A stretch of 64,000 bases of DNA from Gordonia zhenghanii. Its GTDB lineage: Bacteria > Actinomycetota > Actinomycetes > Mycobacteriales > Mycobacteriaceae. The notes beneath the pieces were generated by a model. The model had not been told where the DNA came from. It made no database searches and worked only from the letters and a program-made list of their open reading frames with translations. Positions 46,565 to 55,831 of this stretch are shown one piece after another (position 1 is the stretch's first letter; each line of letters starts with the position of its first letter). A program made the translations under genes and the position numbers. The stretch covers positions 62,001-126,000 of the forward strand of contig NZ_JAKKOQ010000014.1 in NCBI RefSeq assembly GCF_021738965.1. The letters run 5' to 3'.

Positions 46565-47095
46565 TCAGGAGAGCTCGACGCTCTCGATGACGACGTCCTC
46601 GACCGGGCGGTCGCCCGGGCCGGTCTTGGTGGCGCCGATGGCGTCGACGACGGCCTGCGACGCAGCGTCCTTGACCTCGCCGAAGATCGTGTGGCGACGG
46701 TTCAGGTGCGGGGTCGGGCCGACCGTGATGAAGAACTGCGAGCCGTTGGTGCCCGGTCCGGCGTTGGCCATCGCGAGCAGGTACGGACGATCGAACTGCA
46801 GCTCGGGGTGGAACTCGTCCTCGAACTGGTAGCCCGGTCCGCCGCGGCCGGTGCCCGTCGGGTCGCCGCCCTGGAGCATGAAGCCCGAGATCACACGGTG
46901 GAAGACCGCACCGTCGTAGAACGGGCCGCTGGCCTCGCCCTTGGCGTTGGTGGTGGAGTACTCCTTCGAGCCGTCGGCCAGGCCGACGAAGTTCGCCACG
47001 GTCTTCGGAGCGTGGTTCGGAAAGAGTTCGATGACGATGTCGCCGCGATTGGTGTGCAGGGTCGCGGTCTTGTTCTGCTCACTCACGCTCTCCAT
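46565..47095 (-). CDS. ppiA: Cyclophilin-type peptidyl-prolyl isomerase
   Basis: 176 residues from the ATG at 47095. Cyclophilin core: [19 protein letters not shown] (PPIase signature), [19 protein letters not shown] and [12 protein letters not shown]. It catalyses cis-trans isomerisation of Xaa-Pro bonds and has no signal peptide, so it is cytoplasmic. Its neighbour relation to crgA and pknB matches Mycobacterium, where ppiA is in the same block. The larger upstream open frame to 47557 is not supported. Confidence 0.93.
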   Translation of the reverse strand: MESVSEQNKTATLHTNRGDIVIELFPNHAPKTVANFVGLADGSKEYSTTNAKGEASGPFYDGAVFHRVISGFMLQGGDPTGTGRGGPGYQFEDEFHPELQFDRPYLLAMANAGPGTNGSQFFITVGPTPHLNRRHTIFGEVKDAASQAVVDAIGATKTGPGDRPVEDVVIESVELS

Positions 47096-47213
47096 ACAAC
47101 CATGTCTGTACGACATCGCGCCGCCGCTGCTCCAGACGGACCGGCGCGATACGTGCGCGCCGCCACGTACCGGAGACCTGGCGTGTGCCGGTTTCACCTG
47201 GCAACCTGGAAGG

Positions 47214-47384
47214 ATGCGCCAGAAACTTCTCGTCGCCGCAGGTGCGGTCCTCCTGTTCCTGCTGACCGCCGTCGTCATCGTGCTGCGGCGCGCGCGCACC
47301 GAACACCCGCCCGTCTCGCCGATCATTCCGCGAATCGACGCACCATCGTCCGATGCCGACGACGTCCAAGCAGGTAGTTTGTAG
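47214..47384 (+). CDS. Small single-helix membrane protein, 56 aa
   Basis: ATG at 47214 preceded by GGAAGG. A short head (MRQKL), one hydrophobic helix ([20 protein letters not shown]) and a basic, Pro/Ser/Asp-rich tail. It ends 2 bp before the next start at 47387, so the two are probably in one operon. No family recognised. The clear single-span profile and tight spacing support translation. Confidence 0.5.
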   Translation: MRQKLLVAAGAVLLFLLTAVVIVLRRARTEHPPVSPIIPRIDAPSSDADDVQAGSL

Positions 47385-47386
47385 GC

Positions 47387-48205
47387 GTGACGACCGACGA
47401 CCAACGCCCCAGCACACCACCCGCGAACGGTGGGTCGGTGCCCGCGCACCGTGCTGCCCCGCGGCCCGCGGCGCCGTCGGCACCTAACACCGGCGAAACG
47501 CCCCGACCTTCGGGGCCTCCGGCGTCCGGGCCGTTCCCATCGGGGCCCGCTGCTCAACGCCCTCCGGCCTCGGGCCCTGTTGCCTCGGGCCCTGGGGCGT
47601 CCGGCTCCCAGCCCACGCCTCCGCCGACCGCGCCCCGGCAGCCATCTCGCCCACCGACAGCGCCTCCCATGCCGCCGCGACGGCCGAACGCCGCGCCGCC
47701 ATCGGACCCGTCGGGCTCTGAGCCTCGCCGCCTCGCCTATTCTGCCGTGCCCGACCCGAGCCCGTTGTCGGGCCGTCCGCAGCCGCCTGCAGGCCCGACA
47801 CCGCCCAACCGGCCGAGTAACACCCGACCGCCCGTCGACGGCCCCGCGATCGGCAGTTCGTCCGCCGCCAATCGGCTGCCCGGCCGTTCACAGACGTTCC
47901 GTCCTTCCGCGACGGACACAGCCGCCAAGGAGAACTCTGTGACCGCTTCCTCGCGCTCCACGATGTCCCGCCCCGCCGAATCGTCGAACGACGCGGTGAA
48001 CGTCGTCGCGATCGTCGCCCTGGTCCTGTCCGGCCTGGGCATCACGTCGCCCTTCGGCATCTGGCTCGGCTACCGGTCACGCAACGAGATCGACACCGAC
48101 GGAGGCGTCGGTCGCGAGTTCGCGAGCGCCGCGATCATCGTCGGCTGGCTCTGGGTCATCTTCCTGGTGCTCGGCATCATCGCCTACCTGTGGATTCTCA
48201 TCTGA
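47387..48205 (+). CDS. Pro-rich protein with C-terminal DUF4190-like membrane domain
   Basis: 272 residues. Residues 1-200 are a low-complexity Pro/Ala/Ser/Gly-rich cytoplasmic or disordered part ([19 protein letters not shown]-like repeats). The last 70 residues hold two helices around [20 protein letters not shown]...[17 protein letters not shown], the plan of DUF4190 domains. The role of this family is unknown, though such proteins often sit near cell-envelope genes. GTG start at 47387. Confidence 0.75.
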   Translation: MTTDDQRPSTPPANGGSVPAHRAAPRPAAPSAPNTGETPRPSGPPASGPFPSGPAAQRPPASGPVASGPGASGSQPTPPPTAPRQPSRPPTAPPMPPRRPNAAPPSDPSGSEPRRLAYSAVPDPSPLSGRPQPPAGPTPPNRPSNTRPPVDGPAIGSSSAANRLPGRSQTFRPSATDTAAKENSVTASSRSTMSRPAESSNDAVNVVAIVALVLSGLGITSPFGIWLGYRSRNEIDTDGGVGREFASAAIIVGWLWVIFLVLGIIAYLWILI

Positions 48206-48206
48206 G

Positions 48207-48318
48207 CGGTCTCGACCCTTCGACGCGCTCCGCTTGCTCAGGACGGCGCTCCGCTCGACCAGCAGCAAGGGTCTCGACTCCGCTCGACCGGCGAAGAGAT
48301 GCTCGACCAGCGAGCCTG
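48207..48318. repeat. Dispersed-repeat cluster between convergent genes
   Basis: Contains GGTCTCGACTCCGCTCGACC (48270-48289), shorter CTCGACCAGC units and a different piece, TTCGACGCGCTCCGCTTGCTC, with the neighbours' common composition. It lies between the DUF4190-like gene and the lipase gene, whose stop is at 48320. Confidence 0.75.
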
Positions 48319-48319
48319 G

Positions 48320-49441
48320 CTAGAGGCGACGGGCGAAGAAGCGATCGAAAGCTGCCCACTGGGCGGCGTTCATATCGGTGTGCGAGCCGTCGCCGACGAC
48401 CGTCGTGAACGGGACGCCGTTCAGAGCGAAGTCCGCAGCGAGCTTCGCATGCAGCGGCGACGGCACTGTCGTGTCGCGCGAGTTCAGGAGCAACAGGATC
48501 GGCTCGTCGTAACCGCTGACCGGGACCGCCATGTAGCGGTTCAAGGCCGACGTCATCTGCGGTGTCGTCAGCGGGCGCGACAACAGCGAGCCGAAGGCGA
48601 GGTTCGCCGGCAACTCCGGACCGTGGCACGTCGTACCGACCTGGTCGACGAGGTTCTTGCCGTACGGGGTGAGATACGAGTTCACGTGCGCGCCCGGATC
48701 GGCCTGCCGAAGGCCAGCCAACGTCGCGAGGAGGAAGCCGTACGAGCCGTCGAGCGGCGACGGCAACGCCGGAACGTACGGTCCGAGGAACGGCATGATC
48801 TTCTCGACGTCCGACTCGGGATCGATCGCCACCGCCCCACGGAAGTCCGTCTCCGGACCGTAGGTCTTCTGCCGATGCGCCGTGGCGAGTGCGGCCTGCC
48901 CGCCTTGTGAGTCGCCGGTCACTGCCCACTTCTTCGATAACGACGACTCGAAGGTCCGCGCGGCCGTGACGAGGTCGATGGTCGCCGACGACTCACTGCG
49001 CGTGTTCAGATACGGGTGGACGCCGACGTCCTCGTGTCCGAGCCCCACGTAGTCGGGTGCGACGACGGCGTAGCCGTTCCCGACCAGCCGCGTGATGTAG
49101 CGGTTGGGTTCCGCATCGGCGAAACTCTGTCCGCCGCAACCAGTTCCATATCCCGAGGTACCGTGCGTGTACGCGACGATCGGCCACCCGCCCGCCGGTG
49201 CTCGTCCGGTCGGCACGAAGACGGCGCCACTCGTCTGCACCGGACGACCCTGCGGGTCCTGCGTCCAGTAGTCGACTGCGCGACCGTTCGACAGTCCGCG
49301 CCAGCCGTCGGGCCGCACCGTCATGGAGATGAGAGAGCCGTGGTCGTTGCTCGCGGCCGACGCGATCGGCGGCGACACCGCCGGAGTCACAAGCAGTGCA
49401 GACGCTGCGATTCCAATGAGAAGTCGTCGTACCGGGAACAC
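48320..49441 (-). CDS. Secretory (LIP-family) lipase
   Basis: 373 residues with an N-terminal signal peptide (LLIGIAASALLVTPAVS...ASAAS) and an alpha/beta hydrolase of the fungal-type secretory lipase family seen in Mycobacteriales. THGTSGYGTGCGGQ, VVAPDYVGLGHED, the nucleophile in AVTGDSQGGQAAL and a late His in GDGSHTDMNA fit. It likely hydrolyses triacylglycerols or other esters outside the cell. GTG start at 49441. Isolated; the next gene runs in the same direction 100 bp upstream. Confidence 0.85.
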   Translation of the reverse strand: MFPVRRLLIGIAASALLVTPAVSPPIASAASNDHGSLISMTVRPDGWRGLSNGRAVDYWTQDPQGRPVQTSGAVFVPTGRAPAGGWPIVAYTHGTSGYGTGCGGQSFADAEPNRYITRLVGNGYAVVAPDYVGLGHEDVGVHPYLNTRSESSATIDLVTAARTFESSLSKKWAVTGDSQGGQAALATAHRQKTYGPETDFRGAVAIDPESDVEKIMPFLGPYVPALPSPLDGSYGFLLATLAGLRQADPGAHVNSYLTPYGKNLVDQVGTTCHGPELPANLAFGSLLSRPLTTPQMTSALNRYMAVPVSGYDEPILLLLNSRDTTVPSPLHAKLAADFALNGVPFTTVVGDGSHTDMNAAQWAAFDRFFARRL

Positions 49442-49540
49442 CGCTCACCCCTCTCGTAGGCCGTGCAGATGACAGTACGCCGTCGTACCGGCGATTTCGC
49501 CGAGACCGAGACTGTCCGAGAAGGGGTGCGCGGCACCGGG

Positions 49541-51592
49541 TCACATGCCGACGGCTCCCCCACCCTTGCGCCACACGGCGACGACCGACGGACGCGGCTG
49601 AGCGTTCCCGCCGTCGGGCCAGTGCGAGAACGGGCGGTCGGCCGAGTAGTCGTCCTCTTCGCCCGGATGCTGGACGCAGACGATGACCCGCTTCTCGTCG
49701 ATGATCGGCCCGCAGGTCTCCGCACCGCGCGGAACGGTGAGGAACTGCTTGGTCTCGCCGCGACGCTCCCCTTCGAGAGCCACCGCGAACAAGCCGTCGT
49801 TGCTCTTGAGCGCATTGCCGTCGGTGGAGATCCACAGGTTGCCGTGCGGATCGAACGCGACGTTGTCCGGGCAGGAGATCGGACTGACCTTCTCCTTGTC
49901 GAAGCCGCCGTAATAGGTGTCGGCGGCCTTCGGATCACCGGCGACGAGCAGGAGATCCCAGGTGAACGACTCCCCGGCGTGATCATCGGTCATCTCGAGG
50001 ATCTGACCGCTCTTGTTCTCGTTGCGCGGGTTCGCTGCCGTCGGCCCCTCTTCACCGTCGACGCCGCGATCGTCGTTGTTGGTGAGCGCGCAGTACACCT
50101 TGCCGGTGACCGGATGCGGCTCGATGTCTTCGGGACGGTCCATCTTGGTCGCCCCGGCCTTGTCGGCCGCCTCACGCGTGAACACGGCGACCTCGGCGGC
50201 CGTCATCCCCTTGATGTGCGACTGTGCCGAACCGTCGGCCGCGACGGTCATCAGCTTGTGCCATGTGCCGCTGCCCGCAGCGTCGTCGGTCGTGACCGGC
50301 TTGTCGCTGGAGAACGATGCGACGTACAGCGTCCCCTCGGTGAGGATCCCCATGTTGTGCCGCGTGTCGCCCTCTTTGATCTTGCGACTCGACACGAACT
50401 TGTAGATGTACTCGAACTTCTCGTCGTCGCCGGTGTAGGCGACGACGGCGCCCGCGTTCGGTCCGTCCTTCACCACGTGGATGGTGGCCGACTCATGCTT
50501 GAGGCGTCCCAGCGCGGAGTGCTTGAGAGGGGTGCCGTTCGGGTCGGTCGGATCGACCTCGACGACGTAACCGAAGCGGTTGGCCTCGTTGGGATCCTTC
50601 GCCAGATCGAAGCGCGTCTCGAACTTGCCCCACTGGTGGTAGTCGGCGTCGTCCTCGAAGCCGTAACGCTTCAAGTGCGCGGCCGCCGCCTTGTCGGTCA
50701 CCTTGCTCGTGTTGGAGAAGTAGTTGTTGTAGTTCTCCTCGCCGGAGAGCATTGTCCCCCACGGTGTGATGCCGCCCGAACAGTTGGCGATGGTGCCCGC
50801 GATCGCGTTCCCCGCGCGGTCGGCGGTGGTCTTCACGAAGTCGGTGCCTGCCGCGGGACCGGTCAGCCGGAACGGGGTGCTCGCGGTGATGCGACGGTTA
50901 CGCGGTCCGACTACGGGCGTCAGCGAGCCGTCCTTGCCGGACGCCTTCACCTCGAGAACGGTGATGCCGTGCGCAGCCATCGAGATGCGCGCCTGCTCCT
51001 CGGTAGGCTCCTTCTCCTTGTAGCCGTGGAACATGAACTCCTCGGAGGTGTACTCCTGGTTCACGACGAGGTAGAAGCTGCCGTCGTGGCCGGCGATCGG
51101 GATGAGGCCCGCGAAGTCGTTGTTGAAACCGAACTGCTTCGACTGCGCGTCGGCCGTCTGGTTCTCGAAGTCGAACTCGGGGGCGCCCGGCACCACCGGA
51201 TCGCCCCAGCGGATGACGACCTTCTGGTCGTAACCGTTCGGGACGCGCAACGCGTCGTCGGTGTTGGGTGTGACGATGTCGAACTTCATGCCGTCCACCG
51301 GGCCGCTGCCCGACCCGGTCGACGGCGCGCCGCTCGACGTGGCCCCGTCGTCGCCGCACGCCGCGAGGAGAGACGTGGCTCCCACCGCGAGCACCGCGCC
51401 CGCACTGCCCCGCAGGACCGTCCGACGCGAGAGCGCCGTCCGGGCAACGTCACGGAAGTACTCGTTGTCGCTGGTGTTGCCCGGCTCGTGCCAGCACGCC
51501 TCGCCGCACTTGTAACGGCAGGTGACGCGTGCACGGGCCGATCGGCCCACACCGTCTCCACCAATGGTGAACAACTGCAACGGAATACGCAT
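49541..51592 (-). CDS. phoX: PhoX-family phosphatase
   Basis: 683 residues. A 54-residue N-terminal lead precedes a twin-arginine signal with SRRTVLRGSAGAVLAVGATS and an AACG lipobox-like end. The PhoX domain (DUF839) fills the rest: GAPEFDFENQTADAQSKQFG, NCSGGITPWGTMLSGEEN, ERFDRPEDIEPHP-like segment KMDRPEDIEPHPVTGKVY and FDPHGNLWISTDGNA. PhoX enzymes are Ca/Fe-dependent alkaline phosphatases exported folded by Tat. ATG at 51592. Divergent from the dehydrogenase fusion. A PhoB-type Pho box was not recognised by eye. Confidence 0.88.
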   Translation of the reverse strand: MRIPLQLFTIGGDGVGRSARARVTCRYKCGEACWHEPGNTSDNEYFRDVARTALSRRTVLRGSAGAVLAVGATSLLAACGDDGATSSGAPSTGSGSGPVDGMKFDIVTPNTDDALRVPNGYDQKVVIRWGDPVVPGAPEFDFENQTADAQSKQFGFNNDFAGLIPIAGHDGSFYLVVNQEYTSEEFMFHGYKEKEPTEEQARISMAAHGITVLEVKASGKDGSLTPVVGPRNRRITASTPFRLTGPAAGTDFVKTTADRAGNAIAGTIANCSGGITPWGTMLSGEENYNNYFSNTSKVTDKAAAAHLKRYGFEDDADYHQWGKFETRFDLAKDPNEANRFGYVVEVDPTDPNGTPLKHSALGRLKHESATIHVVKDGPNAGAVVAYTGDDEKFEYIYKFVSSRKIKEGDTRHNMGILTEGTLYVASFSSDKPVTTDDAAGSGTWHKLMTVAADGSAQSHIKGMTAAEVAVFTREAADKAGATKMDRPEDIEPHPVTGKVYCALTNNDDRGVDGEEGPTAANPRNENKSGQILEMTDDHAGESFTWDLLLVAGDPKAADTYYGGFDKEKVSPISCPDNVAFDPHGNLWISTDGNALKSNDGLFAVALEGERRGETKQFLTVPRGAETCGPIIDEKRVIVCVQHPGEEDDYSADRPFSHWPDGGNAQPRPSVVAVWRKGGGAVGM

Positions 51593-51790
51593 GAAATCGC
51601 CTTCGGTCTAGAAGTCTCGTCCGCCGTTGGGCTGAGCGGATACGCCGACGACGATATGGAGACTTATCCACGGTTCGTCGTCATCGGAGTGAACGCGAGA
51701 CGAACAGGCGGCTGCGGGCACAAGTCCCTCCCCGACTGCCGTGTTCGTGCCAAGCTGGCCTGAAGTACGTGGAAGAGAGAGGAACTCGTC

Positions 51791-54679
51791 GTGAACGGAC
51801 AGTCCACCGCCGCCGGAGCTCGCTTCGCCACGTGCCCGATCGACGTCGACACGTCAAGCGGTCGGCGCGGTGCGTACAGCTACGACGCCTCCAACTACCG
51901 CATTCCGCCCGCTGGCATCGGGTTTCCGCGCACCGCAGACGACGTCAGTGCGACGTTGGCGTGGTGCCACGCCGAGAACGTGATCGTGTCGGTGCGCGGC
52001 GGCGGTACGTCGATGGCAGGCAACGCAGTCGGCGACGGACTGGTCCTCGACCTGTCACGACACATGAACGAGATCGTCGACATCGACGCCGACACGCGCA
52101 CCGCAACGGTGCAGCCCGGCGTCGTCCTCGCGCAGTTGGCCGACGCGGTCGAGCGGCACACCGACGGTGCGATGACCTTCGCCCCCGACCCGTCGTCGAA
52201 GTCACGGGCGACGGTCGGCGGATCGGTCGCCAACGACGCGTGCGGCAACCATTCGGTCCGCTACGGCCGGACCACCGACCACGTCGTCGCCCTCGACCTC
52301 GTGCTCGCGGACGGCACCCGCGTCACCGCCACCCGATCCGGTGTGCATCCGACCGATCCGTCGGATGCGCCAGCCGTCGCGAGGGCGGCACAGCTGGCGG
52401 CCGACCTCGCCGATCTGACGCGCGACCACTTGGCAGGCATCCGCACCGAGCTCGGTCGCATCCCCCGCCAGGTCTCCGGATACCACCTGTCGCATCTGTT
52501 GCCGGAGAACGGCTTCGACGTCGCACGGGCGCTCGTCGGCAGTGAGGGGACCTGCGCGGTGGTCGTCGCCGCGACCGTGGGGATCGTCGACGTGCCGCCG
52601 TCGGCGCTACTGCTTATCCTCGGATACGACGACGTGGTCGACGCTGCCCGCGACGTCCCCGACATCCTGCAGTGGTCGCCGTCGGCGGTCGAAGGCATCG
52701 ACGAGCTGATCGTCGACACGATGCGCGCCCGGCGCGGCCCCGGTTCGGTCGCCGCTCTGCCGCCCGGCCACGCCTGGCTGTACGTCGAACTCGACGGCGA
52801 CAGCGCCGACCAGGTGTCCGCGGCCGCCGGCCGCCTTCTCACCGCGCTGCGCGGCAACGGGCGGGTGCTCGACGGCGTCGTCGTCACCGATCCGGTGGTC
52901 CGCAAGGGACTGTGGCGCGTCCGTGAGGACGGTGCGGGACTGTCGTCTCGGCTGCCGTTGTCCGACGGCGGCTCCGTCACGTCGTGGCCCGGCTGGGAGG
53001 ACTCCGCGGTGGCCCCGGAGAACCTCGCCGACTACCTCGCCGACTTCACTGAACTCCTCGTCGAGCACGATCTGATCGGCGTCATGTACGGGCACTTCGG
53101 TGCGGGCTGCATGCACATTCGCATCACGTTCGACCAGGTCACCGCGGAAGGACGCGACGTGATGACCCGGTTCCTCGACGCCGCGGCCCGGCTCGTCGTC
53201 CGACACGGCGGAACCCTGTCGGGCGAGCACGGCGACGGCCGCGCCCGCTCGGGTCTGCTGCCCATCATGTACTCGCCGGCGATGATGTCGGCGTTCTCCC
53301 GCTTCAAGACGGTGTTCGATCCGGCGGGGCTCCTCAATCCCGGGATCCTGGTGTCCCCCGTCGAACCGGTCGCCGACCTCGCGTTGGCCGGGGTGCCGGT
53401 GCTACCGTGGCGGACGAGCTTCGAGTTCGGGTCGCCCGACGCACAACCGGGTCAGGGGTTCGTCGACGCGGTGCAGTCGTGCATCGGAGTCGGACGGTGC
53501 CGGTCGCACAGCGGCGGCGTCATGTGCCCGAGCTACCGAGCCACCGGCGACGAGAAGGATTCTACGCGTGGCCGCGCGCGCGTGCTGCAGGAGATGATCC
53601 GAGGCGCGGCGACCGTCGACGACGGATGGCGGTCCGACGACGTGCGCGAAGTCCTCGACCTCTGCCTCTCGTGCAAGGCCTGCTCGACGGACTGTCCGAC
53701 GGGCGTCGACATGGCCACCTACAAGTCGGAGTTCTTCGACCACTACTACCGGGGACGACGCCGTCCGACCGCGCACTATTCGCTCGGTTGGCTGCCGCGC
53801 TGGCTGGCCATCACCTCGCGGACCGCGCCGTTGGTGAACGCGGCGTTGAAGTCCCCGCTCCGCACGGCGGCGTTGAAGCTCGGCGGGCTGACCACCGAGC
53901 GCGACCTGCCGACGTTCGTGTCGGGCCGCAGGCTGAAGAAAATGCTCGCGCGTCCGACGCCGACCGCCGACGCCGATGTGGTGTTGATGATCGACTCGTT
54001 CACCAAGGGATTCCGCCCCGAAGTGGCCACTGCGGCGCGACGCGTCGTCGAAGACGCCGGGCACTGCGCGCACACGCGGACCGACGTGTGCTGCGGCCTC
54101 ACCTGGATCTCGACCGGACAGCTCGATCAGGCGAAGAAGCGGCTCCGGCGGGCCGCCGAGGCGCTCGACGACGGTACCGACCGGCCGATCGTCGTCACCG
54201 AACCGAGCTGTGCGGCCACGATGCGCAAGGATCTGCCCGAACTCGTGCCGACCGACGCGGCCGCACGGGTGTCGAAACGGATCCGAAGTTTTGCCGAACA
54301 GGTCGCAGTGCAGGCCGCCGCAGGCTGGCAGCCGACCCGCGAGGTCCCCGACCAGGTCGTCGTGCAGACGCACTGTCACGAGTACTCCGTGTTCGGCGCC
54401 GCGACGCAGCAACGTGCCCTCGGAGCCGTCGGCGTCTCACAGATCCATGAGGCCACCGGATGTTGCGGTGTCGCCGGGAATTTCGGGTTCGAGACCGATC
54501 ACTACGAGACGAGCATGGCGGTGGCCGAGCAAGCACTGGCGCCTGCGCTTCGCGAGCACGACGGCGCCACGGTCCTGACCGACGGCTTCAGCTGCCAGAT
54601 GCAGGTCCGTCAGCTGACGGGCGACGGGTCGGCGCACCTGGCTCAGATGCTCGACCCGTCACCCGAGTCCGACGGATGA
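51791..54679 (+). CDS. GlcD/GlcF-type fusion: FAD dehydrogenase with 4Fe-4S and CCG domains
   Basis: 962 residues that join two usually separate subunits. The FAD-binding domain (1-260) has VRGGGTSMAGNAVGDG and NDACGNHSVRYGR; the C-terminal oxidase domain ends with GEHGDGRARSGLL near residue 480. Two ferredoxin sites follow (CIGVGRCRSHSGGVMCP and CLSCKACSTDCP), then two CCG motifs (CCGLTW, CCGVAGNFG). It should oxidise a 2-hydroxy acid such as glycolate, D-lactate or D-2-hydroxyglutarate and pass electrons to the quinone pool. GTG start at 51791. Confidence 0.85.
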   Translation: MNGQSTAAGARFATCPIDVDTSSGRRGAYSYDASNYRIPPAGIGFPRTADDVSATLAWCHAENVIVSVRGGGTSMAGNAVGDGLVLDLSRHMNEIVDIDADTRTATVQPGVVLAQLADAVERHTDGAMTFAPDPSSKSRATVGGSVANDACGNHSVRYGRTTDHVVALDLVLADGTRVTATRSGVHPTDPSDAPAVARAAQLAADLADLTRDHLAGIRTELGRIPRQVSGYHLSHLLPENGFDVARALVGSEGTCAVVVAATVGIVDVPPSALLLILGYDDVVDAARDVPDILQWSPSAVEGIDELIVDTMRARRGPGSVAALPPGHAWLYVELDGDSADQVSAAAGRLLTALRGNGRVLDGVVVTDPVVRKGLWRVREDGAGLSSRLPLSDGGSVTSWPGWEDSAVAPENLADYLADFTELLVEHDLIGVMYGHFGAGCMHIRITFDQVTAEGRDVMTRFLDAAARLVVRHGGTLSGEHGDGRARSGLLPIMYSPAMMSAFSRFKTVFDPAGLLNPGILVSPVEPVADLALAGVPVLPWRTSFEFGSPDAQPGQGFVDAVQSCIGVGRCRSHSGGVMCPSYRATGDEKDSTRGRARVLQEMIRGAATVDDGWRSDDVREVLDLCLSCKACSTDCPTGVDMATYKSEFFDHYYRGRRRPTAHYSLGWLPRWLAITSRTAPLVNAALKSPLRTAALKLGGLTTERDLPTFVSGRRLKKMLARPTPTADADVVLMIDSFTKGFRPEVATAARRVVEDAGHCAHTRTDVCCGLTWISTGQLDQAKKRLRRAAEALDDGTDRPIVVTEPSCAATMRKDLPELVPTDAAARVSKRIRSFAEQVAVQAAAGWQPTREVPDQVVVQTHCHEYSVFGAATQQRALGAVGVSQIHEATGCCGVAGNFGFETDHYETSMAVAEQALAPALREHDGATVLTDGFSCQMQVRQLTGDGSAHLAQMLDPSPESDG

Positions 54680-54700
54680 CTTCTACGTGCCCAGGAGGTC

Positions 54701-55720
54701 CTACTTGGCCAGGAATTCGCCGAGCTGCTTGACCATGAGTTCGGCTCCGATGGGGCCGAGGCCGAGGAACCAGACGCCGTCGTCGACGCGGTACGACCGG
54801 CCTTCGCGGACGCCGGACAGCTGCTTCCACGCGGGACCGGAGATTACCTCGGACTCTCCGGTGACGGCGGGTTCGCCGTAGCTGGAGTAGAAGATGTAAT
54901 CGCCGTCCGCCTTGCCGATGTTCTCGCGCGAGATCTCGACGGCGAGCTCGTTGACGTCTTGGATCTTCGGACGTGCCAGGCCTGCGTCCTTGAGGACGAC
55001 GCCCGCGAACGACTTGTTCGCGTAGAGCCGCAGCTTGGTAGGCATGAAGCGGACGAGCGAGATCGTGGTCGCAGGATCGACCTTCTCCTTGAGCGCCTTC
55101 GCGTTGTCGGAGTACCGGTTCAGGACGTCGACGGCTTCCGTCTCCTTGCCGAGGGCGTCTGCGGCGAGGAGGAAGTTCTCCTTCCACGGAAAACCGGGGC
55201 GGATCGACAGGACGGTCGGAGCCACCTGGCTGAGCTGGTCGTACAGCTTGTCCACGCGCAGCTGGCTGCCGAGGATCAGGTCGGGTTTGAGCGTCGCGAT
55301 CTTCTCGATGTTGAGATCCTTGATGGTGCCGACCGTCTCGACGTCCTTCACCTTGTCGGCCAGGTACGACGGCGTCGGATCGGCGCCGTCGGTGGTGACC
55401 ATGCCGACCGGGGTGACACCGAGCGCGAGGACCTCGTCGAGCTCGCCCGTGTCGAGGACGACGACCCGTGCGGGCGCTTTCTCGAGCTCCGTGGTGCCCG
55501 CGGCGTGCTTGATCGTGCGTGGGAACACGCCAGGTTGCGCGTCGGTGCCGAGCTTCGCGGTGTCGGTGTCCGCAGTGCCGAACCGCTCGCCGTCGAGCGC
55601 GACGTCGGTGTTTCCGGTGCCGGAATCGGTGTCGTCAGACGAGCAGGCGGGCACGGCCACAGCCAGCCCCGCAATCATCAGGATCGCCAGCAGACGGCGG
55701 AGACGTCCGGGATCAGCCAT
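54701..55720 (-). CDS. Iron-siderophore ABC transporter substrate-binding lipoprotein
   Basis: 339 residues. Lipobox PAC (Cys26), Asp/Thr-rich linker, then a FecB/FepB-like periplasmic binding domain (RVVVLDTGELDEVLALGVTPVG, PDLILGSQ, GVWFLGLGPIGAELM). Long helix between lobes is typical of metal-siderophore receptors. ATG at 55720. No permease or ATPase is next to it, so it is an orphan that must use a transporter elsewhere, or deliver iron to several. The upstream sequence lacks a good iron-box. Confidence 0.85.
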   Translation of the reverse strand: MADPGRLRRLLAILMIAGLAVAVPACSSDDTDSGTGNTDVALDGERFGTADTDTAKLGTDAQPGVFPRTIKHAAGTTELEKAPARVVVLDTGELDEVLALGVTPVGMVTTDGADPTPSYLADKVKDVETVGTIKDLNIEKIATLKPDLILGSQLRVDKLYDQLSQVAPTVLSIRPGFPWKENFLLAADALGKETEAVDVLNRYSDNAKALKEKVDPATTISLVRFMPTKLRLYANKSFAGVVLKDAGLARPKIQDVNELAVEISRENIGKADGDYIFYSSYGEPAVTGESEVISGPAWKQLSGVREGRSYRVDDGVWFLGLGPIGAELMVKQLGEFLAK

Positions 55721-55831
55721 GGGGGAGCTACTTTCTCGGGGCTAACTACTTTGGGAAGCCTCACATTAGCAAGGCTCCGATGACCCGAGAATCCGGTCGT
55801 CGTACCGCCGTCTGGAACCGGCGACCGTCGC

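Noticed and set aside
46565-47557. 330-aa open frame extending ppiA upstream
   Set aside because: The extra N-terminus is Arg-rich and unrelated to cyclophilins; the family-length start is ATG at 47095.
6850-48318. CRISPR array interpretation of the repeat arrays
   Set aside because: Repeats are not separated by unique spacers of constant length, and no cas genes are in the window.
55721-55831. Iron-box (DtxR/IdeR) in front of the siderophore-binding lipoprotein
   Set aside because: TTAGCAAGGCTCCGA matches the consensus TTAGGTTAGSCTAACCTAA at too few positions to claim.
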